Of a stretch of DNA of 17,523 nucleotides, positions 6,978-13,051 are shown in pieces. The position numbers and the translations under genes were made by a program. Origin of the DNA: Oscillospiraceae bacterium (GTDB lineage: Bacteria > Bacillota > Clostridia > Oscillospirales > Ruminococcaceae). The stretch is taken from the NCBI GenBank assembly GCA_029005335.1, contig JAQXFT010000158.1:1-17523 (forward strand), in the 5' to 3' direction. The notes beneath the pieces are model-generated. The model had not been told where the DNA came from and made no database searches. It saw nothing but the letters and a program-made list of their open reading frames with translations. How positions within the stretch are numbered: the stretch's first letter is position 1; each line of letters starts with the position of its first letter.

Positions 6978-7271
6978 TCAATAATTTTCTTTTCTGACTT
7001 CAAAGAAGCTCTGTGGGTGAGAACATACAGGGCAAACATCGGGAGCTTTTTTGCCGATTACGAGGTGACCGCAGTTACGGCATTCCCAGATAGTTTCCTC
7101 AGATTTCTCAAATACCTTCTGCATTTCAATGTTATTGAGCAATGCACGGTAACGTTCCTCATGAGCCTTTTCGATTTTTCCTACTGCACGGAATTTTTCA
7201 GCAAGTTCAGAGAAGCCTTCTTCTTCAGCATCTTTTGCGAAGCGTTCATACATATCAGACCATTCATAGTT
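6978..7271 (-). pseudogene. Rubrerythrin C-terminal half, cut off by an in-frame TAA
   Basis: This is the direct in-frame continuation of the upstream frame after the TAA at 7272-7274. Reading on gives NYEWSDMYERFAKDAEEEGF, exactly the sequence expected in an intact rubrerythrin. It contains the second half of the ferritin-like diiron bundle (AKDAEEEGF and IEKAHEERY, with its E-x-x-H) and the C-terminal rubredoxin-type iron site (ECRNCGH ... CPVCSH, two CxxC pairs). No other lesion is seen, and the end (FFEVRKENY, stop at 6978) matches the normal C-terminus. An ATG at 7251-7253 could restart translation but has no convincing ribosome binding site. The fragment alone lacks half of the diiron ligands. 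The cause may be a recent mutation or a base-call error (GAA read as TAA). Confidence 0.85.
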
Positions 7272-8147
7272 TTAACCGTCGGCAGCAGCAGCGAGATTTT
7301 TTGCAGTATCGCCGAGTTCTCCGAGAGCCTTGAACCACATTTTAGCGTGTTCCTTTTCATTTTCGGCTGTTTTGAGGAAAATTTCGGAAATCTGTTCAAA
7401 TCCCTCTTTTTTTGCAACTGATGCAAAGTAGGTATATTTGTTTCTTGCCTGACTTTCGCCGGCAAATGCGGAAAGCAGATTCTGTTCTGTTTTTGTACCT
7501 TTAAGATTCATATTATCAGCTCCATTTTCAATAATTTTTTCAAAATCGTCAGCACCATGCTTGCATACCGGACATACGAAATCCGGCGGAAGCTCATCAG
7601 CAATGTGGATATATCCGCATATTTTACATCTGTAAGCGACCTTTCCCTTTGGAATATTCGGAACAGCGGAATTTTTCGGCTTGATATTCTTATGATAATA
7701 GTCATATGTTACAGATACATCATCAGAGAGAATATCGCAGTCAGTGACATCAGCAAGCATAAGTGTATGAGTACCCAAATCGACAGCGTGGAAGAGTCTG
7801 GCTGAGATATAGGCGTTAGTGGAATCAGTGATATATTTTATGCCGTTTTCAGCGACAGCATATTTATCGAAGCCGTCAAATTTATCTGTATCCTTACCGC
7901 TCTGAAAGCCGAATCTTTTAAACAACGAGAAATCAGCCTTTTCAGAAATTACTGATACATTAAATTCACCGGTTTTCATAATCATATCATGAGTTTTGTT
8001 GGATTTGTTTACGGTGATTGAAATGCGGTTAGGGGTGGAAGTAACCTGAGAAACCGTATTTATAATGCAACCGTTATTGAAATCGTCTTCTTTGGCAGTA
8101 AGTACATAAAGGCCGTAGCCGATTTTAAACATAGCTTTTTTATTCAT
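7272..8147 (-). CDS. Flavin reductase-rubredoxin-rubrerythrin fusion, truncated by a stop codon
   Basis: A 291-residue product with three domains in one frame: an FMN-binding flavin reductase-like domain (about 1-150, as in high-molecular-weight rubredoxin/flavoredoxin), a rubredoxin domain (about 170-205; Cys174, Cys177, Cys192, Cys195), and the first half of rubrerythrin from Met213 (NLKGTKTEQNLLSAFAGESQARN, ENEKEHAKMW; ligand-type Glu231, Glu264, His267). The frame stops at TAA 7272-7274 and resumes intact beyond it; without the stop the protein would be 389 residues. Together these modules would pass electrons from NAD(P)H-reduced flavin through rubredoxin to a peroxide-reducing diiron centre, an anaerobe's defence against H2O2. 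The flavin and first rubredoxin parts should still fold; the peroxidase part lacks half its ligands. Start ATG 8147 has AGGAGGTG nearby (8152-8159), under a consensus promoter. Confidence 0.88.
   Translation of the reverse strand: MNKKAMFKIGYGLYVLTAKEDDFNNGCIINTVSQVTSTPNRISITVNKSNKTHDMIMKTGEFNVSVISEKADFSLFKRFGFQSGKDTDKFDGFDKYAVAENGIKYITDSTNAYISARLFHAVDLGTHTLMLADVTDCDILSDDVSVTYDYYHKNIKPKNSAVPNIPKGKVAYRCKICGYIHIADELPPDFVCPVCKHGADDFEKIIENGADNMNLKGTKTEQNLLSAFAGESQARNKYTYFASVAKKEGFEQISEIFLKTAENEKEHAKMWFKALGELGDTAKNLAAAADG
7509..7524 (-). promoter_or_regulatory. Internal ribosome binding site and ATG at the rubrerythrin boundary
   Basis: On the minus strand TGGAG (7524-7520) lies eight bases before ATG (7511-7509), the codon for Met213. 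MNLKGTKTEQNLL is how free-standing rubrerythrins usually begin. Rubrerythrin may thus have been made independently of the upstream domains, with no stop codon separating the two genes. Seen directly; use as a start is inference. Confidence 0.5.
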
Positions 8148-8175
8148 AAAGCACCTCCTGATAGAAATTTTCTAT

Positions 8176-8204
8176 ATTATATCACATTTATTCTTGAATG
8201 TCAA
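8176..8204 (-). promoter_or_regulatory. Promoter of the flavoredoxin-rubrerythrin-cyclophilin transcript
   Basis: On the minus strand, TTGACA (8204-8199) and TATAAT (8181-8176) are separated by exactly 17 bases, with TGA just before the -10 giving an extended -10 (TGATATAAT). About 30 bases separate it from the ATG at 8147. No clear terminator separates it from radA upstream, so read-through from clpB-radA is possible. Confidence 0.88.
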
Positions 8205-8207
8205 GAA
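8191..8207. promoter_or_regulatory. Perfect inverted repeat over the -35 element, operator candidate
   Basis: TTCTTGA-CAT-TCAAGAA (read on the minus strand): seven-base arms and a three-base spacer, with the TTGACA -35 entirely inside. A repressor bound here would block RNA polymerase. The sequence does not match the PerR box consensus I know; the regulator is unknown. Confidence 0.6.
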
Positions 8208-8231
8208 GTTTTTTGTGAAAATTATCCGAAA

Positions 8232-9593
8232 TTATTCTATGACTGAAAAAGCCTGTTTAAGTGTATTTACGCCGATTATATTTATTTTAAAGTCTTTCTG
8301 ATTGATTCCGGAGAGCGACTGACGGGGAACAATACAGTTTTCAAAGCCCATGCGTTCAGCCTCATGTATTCTCTGTATGATGTGTGAAACGCTTCTTATT
8401 TCACCGCCGAGACCTATTTCACCGAATGCAATAAGCTTTTCACTTATAGGGCGGTCGATGATACTGGAGTATATTGCAAGTGCTACTGACAAATCTCCGG
8501 CAGGTTCATCGAGTCGGAATCCGCCTACGACATTAAGATAAATATCAAGGGTATTCATAAAAATTCCGATACGCTTTTCCATAACGGCTATAATAATAGT
8601 AAGCCTGTTGAAATCGAATCCTGTTGTCATACGTCTCGGAGCAGAATAGCTTGTTTTTGAGGCAAGAGCCTGAACCTCTGCAAGAATAGGTCTTGAACCC
8701 TCCATAATACATGAAACACACGTTCCGGAAACGTCATGGGGTCTGCCGGAAAGAAGCATCTGTGAGGGGTTTTCGACTTCTTTTAATCCGGAGTCAATCA
8801 TTTCAAACACACCTATTTCATTTGTAGAGCCGAAACGATTTTTTACGGCACGCAAAATTCTGTAGCTCATATGGCGTTCTCCCTCAAAATACAGAACAGC
8901 ATCAACAATATGCTCCATAACCTTAGGGCCTGCAATAGCACCGTCCTTATTTACATGACCTACTATAATTATTGGTATCTCTCTTGATTTGGCAGTACGC
9001 ATAAAAAGATTTGTACATTCTCTTACCTGTGTGAGGCTTCCCGGACTTGATGAAATCTGAGGTATGCTCATAGTCTGGATAGAATCTATGATAACTATAT
9101 CCGGATTGCTGTTGTTTATGGTATCGCATACAGCTTCGGCATCGTTTGCAGTAAGGATATAGAGATTCTGCGAATCAACGGAAAGACGTTCTGCACGGAG
9201 CTTAATCTGTCTTGCTGATTCCTCTCCGGAGACATACAATATAGAATGTTCCTCGCCCATGAACTGGCATATCTGCAAAAGAATTGTACTTTTTCCTATG
9301 CCGGGTTCACCGCCGAGAAGTACGATAGAACCTTTTACAAGACCTCCGCCAAGAACTCTGTTAAGCTCTCCTATTCCCGTATCATAGCGTATATCGGAAT
9401 CTGTTCCAATATCGGAAAGCTCTATGATTTTATCAGACAAATCCACTGAACCGGACAGGGGCGACGCTTTGGCGTCGCCCCTCAGTTCCTCCTCAAAGCT
9501 GTTCCATGAACCGCATGAGGGACATTTTCCGTTCCATTTGGAGCTTTCGTAACCGCACTGGTTACAGACATATATATATTTTGATTTTGCCAT
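8232..9593 (-). CDS. radA: DNA repair protein RadA
   Basis: RecA-like ATPase that drives branch migration in recombinational repair. The 453 residues contain an N-terminal C4 zinc finger (Cys10, Cys13, Cys24, Cys27), Walker A GGEPGIGKST (94-103), Walker B IVIID (166-170), the RadA-specific KNRFG (251-255), and a Lon-protease-like C-terminal domain (from about 285). Start ATG 9593 lies only four bases after the clpB stop; its ribosome binding site AGGAGT (9610-9605) is inside the end of clpB, so the two are co-transcribed and probably coupled. In many Firmicutes radA follows clpC instead. Residues 38-46 (RGDAKASPL), in the linker between zinc finger and ATPase, are encoded by a GC-rich perfect palindrome unlike the rest of the gene. 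The reading frame is intact. Confidence 0.96.
   Translation of the reverse strand: MAKSKYIYVCNQCGYESSKWNGKCPSCGSWNSFEEELRGDAKASPLSGSVDLSDKIIELSDIGTDSDIRYDTGIGELNRVLGGGLVKGSIVLLGGEPGIGKSTILLQICQFMGEEHSILYVSGEESARQIKLRAERLSVDSQNLYILTANDAEAVCDTINNSNPDIVIIDSIQTMSIPQISSSPGSLTQVRECTNLFMRTAKSREIPIIIVGHVNKDGAIAGPKVMEHIVDAVLYFEGERHMSYRILRAVKNRFGSTNEIGVFEMIDSGLKEVENPSQMLLSGRPHDVSGTCVSCIMEGSRPILAEVQALASKTSYSAPRRMTTGFDFNRLTIIIAVMEKRIGIFMNTLDIYLNVVGGFRLDEPAGDLSVALAIYSSIIDRPISEKLIAFGEIGLGGEIRSVSHIIQRIHEAERMGFENCIVPRQSLSGINQKDFKINIIGVNTLKQAFSVIE
9457..9482. repeat. GC-rich palindromic element inside radA
   Basis: AGGGGCGACGC (9457-9467) and its exact reverse complement (9472-9482) flank a TTTG loop: an 11-pair perfect hairpin in 26 bases, about 73% GC, in an otherwise AT-rich gene. 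It lies in frame and encodes RGDAKASPL in a flexible linker. It resembles a REP-like or protein-inserted palindromic element. There is no downstream T-run or translational stop, so it is not a terminator. Confidence 0.85.
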
Positions 9594-9597
9594 ACTG

Positions 9598-12195
9598 TTA
9601 TATAACTCCTGCGGAGAGCTTTCCGTCTGTCAGGTCAATGCGGATAGTATCTCCGGCAGACAAATCCGATTTGATAATTTCCTTAGCTATAAGTGTTTCA
9701 ACATTGCTCTGAATGAATCTTCTGAGAGGTCTTGCACCGAAGCTCGGGTCATATCCGCAGTCAATAATATAGGATTTTGCGGAATCAGTTACTTCAAGCC
9801 TTATATGCTTGTCGTCAAGACGTTTCTGAAGGTCTGCAAGCATAAGGTCAACAATTGTTGAAATCTGAGCTTTTGCAAGTGGCTTGTAGAATACAATTTC
9901 ATCAAGACGGTTGAGAAATTCGGGTCTGAACTGCTGTTTAAGAAGTGCATTGACCTGATTTTTAGCATCATCAGTAATATTTCCGTTATCATCTATACCG
10001 TCAAGAATATAGGGAGAGCCGAGATTTGATGTAAGGATTATGACAGTATTCTTGAAATCTACTGTTCTGCCCTGAGAATCGGTAATTCTGCCGTCATCGA
10101 GAACCTGAAGAAGTATATTGAATACATCAGGGTGAGCCTTTTCGACTTCATCAAAGAGAATTACGGAATATGGCTTACGTCTTACAGCCTCGGTAAGCTG
10201 ACCGCCCTCGTCATATCCGACATATCCTGGAGGCGCTCCAATCAGACGGCTGACACTGAATTTTTCCATATATTCGCTCATATCGATTCTAATCATATTC
10301 TTTTCGTCATCAAAAAGAATTTCGGACAGAGCTTTTGCAAGTTCAGTTTTACCGACACCTGTAGGGCCTAAGAAGAGGAATGAACCTATAGGGCGGTCGG
10401 GATTCTGTATTCCTGCTCTTGAACGGAGTATAGCTTCGCTTACTTTCTGAACGGCTTCGTCCTGACCGATAACTCTCTTGTGGAGAAGTTCTTCAAGGTG
10501 AATGATTTTCTCTTTTTCGCCCTCCATAAGCTTTGATACGGGTATACCAGTCCAGCGACATACTATATTTGCGATTTCTTCCTCTGTAACCTTATCACGG
10601 AGAAGGTGATTCTGATTTTTATCGGAGCTGTTTTCAAGAGCCTCGAGACGTTTTTTCAGTGAAGGAAGCTTTCCGTATTTAAGCTCTGCAGCCTTGTCGA
10701 GGTCATATTCACGTTCAGCCTTTTCAATATTTGCATTGGTTTTTTCGATTTCCTCACGTATTTTCTGAATTTCAGTGATACCTGATTTTTCGTTTTCCCA
10801 CTGGGCTTTCATGGAATTGAATTTGTCACGCATTTCAGCAAGCTCATTCTGAATTTCTTTAAGATGTTCTTTTGATATATTATCGTCCTCTTTTTTGAGT
10901 GCAGCTTCTTCAATTTCGTGCTGAATTATCTTTCTTGAAATTTCATCAAGCTCAGTAGGCATGGAATCCATTTCAGTTCTTATAGTAGCACAGGCTTCAT
11001 CTATGAGGTCGATAGCTTTATCGGGGAGAAATCTGTCGCTTATATATCTGTTGGAGAGTACGGCGGCGGAAATAAGTGCATTATCGTGAATCTTAACGCC
11101 GTGGAATACTTCATATCTCTCTTTAAGACCTCTTAAAATTGAGATTGTATCCTCAACGGACGGCTCATCAACCATAACAGGCTGAAAACGTCTTTCAAGA
11201 GCAGCATCTTTTTCGATATACTGACGGTATTCGTTAAGAGTGGTAGCACCGATACAATGCAGTTCACCTCTTGCAAGCATAGGCTTGAGAAGATTTCCTG
11301 CGTCCATTGCACCGTCGGTTTTTCCTGCACCAACGATTGTATGAAGTTCATCTATAAACAGGATTATATTGCCGTTGCTTTTCTTGATTTCATTGAGTAC
11401 GGCTTTAAAACGTTCCTCAAATTCGCCTCTGTACTTTGCACCGGCAACCAAAGCACCCATATCAAGAGAGAATACTTTTCTGTCCTTGAGGCTGTCGGGA
11501 ACATCACCGGCAACAATACGGAGTGCGAGACCTTCTGCTATTGCAGTCTTGCCGACACCGGGTTCACCGATAAGCACAGGATTGTTTTTTGTTTTTCGTG
11601 AAAGAATCCTTATAACGTTTCTGATTTCGCTGTCACGACCGATTACGGGGTCGAGCTTGTTCTGTCTTGCAAGGTCTACCAAATCCTGACCGTATTTTGT
11701 AAGCACATCATAGGTATCCTCAGGATTTTCATTTGTAACCCTTGTATTTCCTCTTACTGATGAAAGCACTGTAAGGAATTTTTTGTTGTCAATCTGAAAT
11801 ACTGACATAATCTGACTGACAAGCTTTTCCTGACATTCAATAAGTGAAAGCATAATATGCTCTACAGATGTAAATTCATCTTTCATTCTGCGGGCTGTAG
11901 CTTCAGCATTTGTGAGAACCTTATCAGTATCGGCTGATATTCTCATATCTCCCGACCTGCCTGCTCCGGAGACCTTCGGAAGTGAATTTATTTTTTTGCT
12001 TATTTCAGTATCGAAATTATTCACATCTATGTTCATTTTGCGGAGAAGTTCCGGAATAAGACCTTGCTCCTGTCTTACGAGACCGGCAAGAATGTGAATA
12101 GGTTCAACAACCTGATTTCCTGCTGAAAGAGCTATGCTCTGTGCATTTCTTATAGCGTCGAGTGATTTCTGAGTACATTTTTCAAAATTCATCAT
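9598..12195 (-). CDS. clpB: ATP-dependent chaperone ClpB (disaggregase)
   Basis: Hexameric AAA+ disaggregase that extracts proteins from aggregates, normally with DnaK. The 865 residues match the family length. The order is: N-terminal substrate domain with two Clp-N repeats (about 1-150), AAA-1 with Walker A GEPGVGKT (210-217) and Walker B Asp282-Glu283, the coiled-coil middle domain (about 400-525) that distinguishes ClpB from ClpA, AAA-2 with Walker A GPTGVGKT (610-617) and Walker B Asp682-Glu683, pore motif GYVG (657-660) and sensor-2 GARPLRR (820-826). There is no ClpP-binding IGF-type loop that I can see, as expected. ATG 12195 has GGGAGGT (12209-12203) seven bases upstream; a second ATG follows immediately. 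It sits 18 bases after an RHH-type gene and four bases before radA. No CIRCE or CtsR-type site is visible upstream. Confidence 0.97.
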   Translation of the reverse strand: MMNFEKCTQKSLDAIRNAQSIALSAGNQVVEPIHILAGLVRQEQGLIPELLRKMNIDVNNFDTEISKKINSLPKVSGAGRSGDMRISADTDKVLTNAEATARRMKDEFTSVEHIMLSLIECQEKLVSQIMSVFQIDNKKFLTVLSSVRGNTRVTNENPEDTYDVLTKYGQDLVDLARQNKLDPVIGRDSEIRNVIRILSRKTKNNPVLIGEPGVGKTAIAEGLALRIVAGDVPDSLKDRKVFSLDMGALVAGAKYRGEFEERFKAVLNEIKKSNGNIILFIDELHTIVGAGKTDGAMDAGNLLKPMLARGELHCIGATTLNEYRQYIEKDAALERRFQPVMVDEPSVEDTISILRGLKERYEVFHGVKIHDNALISAAVLSNRYISDRFLPDKAIDLIDEACATIRTEMDSMPTELDEISRKIIQHEIEEAALKKEDDNISKEHLKEIQNELAEMRDKFNSMKAQWENEKSGITEIQKIREEIEKTNANIEKAEREYDLDKAAELKYGKLPSLKKRLEALENSSDKNQNHLLRDKVTEEEIANIVCRWTGIPVSKLMEGEKEKIIHLEELLHKRVIGQDEAVQKVSEAILRSRAGIQNPDRPIGSFLFLGPTGVGKTELAKALSEILFDDEKNMIRIDMSEYMEKFSVSRLIGAPPGYVGYDEGGQLTEAVRRKPYSVILFDEVEKAHPDVFNILLQVLDDGRITDSQGRTVDFKNTVIILTSNLGSPYILDGIDDNGNITDDAKNQVNALLKQQFRPEFLNRLDEIVFYKPLAKAQISTIVDLMLADLQKRLDDKHIRLEVTDSAKSYIIDCGYDPSFGARPLRRFIQSNVETLIAKEIIKSDLSAGDTIRIDLTDGKLSAGVI

Positions 12196-12213
12196 AAAAG
12201 ATACCTCCCTTTA

Positions 12214-12855
12214 TCATATGACAGAATTTCTCATTTCTTCGAGATAGTAGGTTTTTGTATTTTCAAGCTGATTCCGGAAATTATCCTTGTCAGCAAAACA
12301 GCATTTTATACAGCTGTCAAGCAGATTTATATAGCTGTATATTTTTTCGCCGAGTGAATCCTCATCTATATGAGGGTTAAAAAGCTTTCTGGAGAATTTG
12401 CTTTCATCAACTTCAGCAGAGTATTCTGCCGGAAGTCTGTTTCCTATGCATGAAAGCTCCAGATTAGTCCAGATTCTGAAGAAATCCGAAAACAGTTCTG
12501 TAAGGCTTTGATTCTGTGTTCTTATATGGACTTTTAGTGTACCGATATATTTATCAGGCGAACGCAGAAGTTCAACCTTGTAATTTACAGTCGGATTATA
12601 TCTGTATTTCAGAGCAGTTCTGACTGCTATAAGTGAACCGGAGCTGCGGGGCTGCAGCTGAAAGCAGGAATCAAGCAGACCTGAAAAGGCATTAAAGATA
12701 TTCTGCATACGCATTTCCGGAGTGGTACAGGAGAGATGTTCAGCAAGAATCTGATTTATAAGATTTGAACGGCTTGTACCTTGTCTGTATGCCTCCTCGT
12801 CAACAGCTCTGACAACATCGTCCATAAGCACCAGACTGTAAACGCTTTTTTTCAT
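12214..12855 (-). CDS. Ribbon-helix-helix protein heading the clpB-radA operon
   Basis: A 213-residue protein of no family I can name. Residues 1-45 (MKKSVYSLVLMDDVVRAVDEEAYRQGTSRSNLINQILAEHLS region) have the CopG/Arc ribbon-helix-helix pattern: an alternating beta strand, then two helices with GTSRSNLIN at the turn, which predicts dimeric DNA binding. The remaining about 165 residues look like a separate mixed alpha/beta domain, without recognisable catalytic motifs, zinc clusters or membrane segments. I start at ATG 12855, matching where RHH strands begin; in-frame ATG 12864 and TTG 12876 are alternatives, and the purine-rich AAGGTGGTG lies among them. clpB begins 18 bases after its TGA. 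An autoregulator or stress-linked regulator of the operon is a reasonable inference from position and from the palindrome at its predicted transcription start. Confidence 0.8.
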   Translation of the reverse strand: MKKSVYSLVLMDDVVRAVDEEAYRQGTSRSNLINQILAEHLSCTTPEMRMQNIFNAFSGLLDSCFQLQPRSSGSLIAVRTALKYRYNPTVNYKVELLRSPDKYIGTLKVHIRTQNQSLTELFSDFFRIWTNLELSCIGNRLPAEYSAEVDESKFSRKLFNPHIDEDSLGEKIYSYINLLDSCIKCCFADKDNFRNQLENTKTYYLEEMRNSVI

Positions 12856-12868
12856 AATATACATCACC

Positions 12869-12879
12869 ACCTTCAAGGT
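12869..12879. promoter_or_regulatory. Short palindrome at the predicted transcription start of the RHH-clpB-radA operon
   Basis: ACCTT-C-AAGGT, five-base arms around one base, lies nine bases downstream of the -10 element and overlaps the AAGG of the presumed ribosome binding site. RHH proteins bind short inverted repeats of this type, so it is a candidate autoregulatory operator. Only one copy is evident. Confidence 0.4.
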
Positions 12880-12887
12880 TTAATAAT

Positions 12888-12915
12888 ATTATATCACAAT
12901 TATAGAATTTGTCAA
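12888..12915 (-). promoter_or_regulatory. Promoter of the RHH-clpB-radA operon
   Basis: Minus strand TTGACA (12915-12910) and TATAAT (12893-12888), 16-base spacer, with a TGA extended -10. The 13 bases TGTGATATAATAT around the -10 are identical to those of the rubrerythrin-operon promoter. No CIRCE or CtsR repeat is seen. Confidence 0.82.
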
Positions 12916-12978
12916 GGGAATTATATAATTTTATCTGCAAATTTTAAGAGAATTTCAGAGATTCTTTTTGTGCATTTT

Positions 12979-12992
12979 GTATATGAATATAC
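12979..12992. promoter_or_regulatory. Inverted repeat just upstream of the radical SAM promoter
   Basis: GTATAT-GA-ATATAC, six-base arms with a two-base spacer, ends immediately before the -35 of the plus-strand promoter and 63 bases from the divergent minus-strand -35. It could be a regulator site, but AT-rich palindromes arise easily by chance. Confidence 0.35.
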
Positions 12993-13021
12993 TTGACTTG
13001 ATTTGCATGAGATGTTAAAAT
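12993..13021 (+). promoter_or_regulatory. Promoter of the radical SAM/DUF2344 operon
   Basis: TTGACT (12993-12998) and TAAAAT (13016-13021) with a 17-base spacer, 30 bases before the ATG at 13052. Confidence 0.8.
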
Positions 13022-13051
13022 AGTATTCAGAAACATTATCGGAGGTTTAGT

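Noticed and set aside
6921..7421. 166-codon open frame on the plus strand across the cyclophilin and rubrerythrin genes
   Set aside because: It is antisense to well-conserved coding sequence, Phe-rich (typical of the complement of Lys/Glu-rich genes) and lacks a ribosome binding site.
7508..7705. 65-codon minus-strand frame overlapping the rubredoxin region
   Set aside because: Out of frame with the clear rubredoxin domain and without conserved features.
11257..11689. Overlapping plus-strand open frames of 114 and 106 codons within clpB
   Set aside because: They are shadows of the AAA-1 domain coding sequence; no promoter or ribosome binding site.
12877..13051. CIRCE or CtsR heat-shock operator upstream of the clpB operon
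   Set aside because: Neither the TTAGCACTC-N9-GAGTGCTAA repeat nor the GGTCAAA direct repeats are present.
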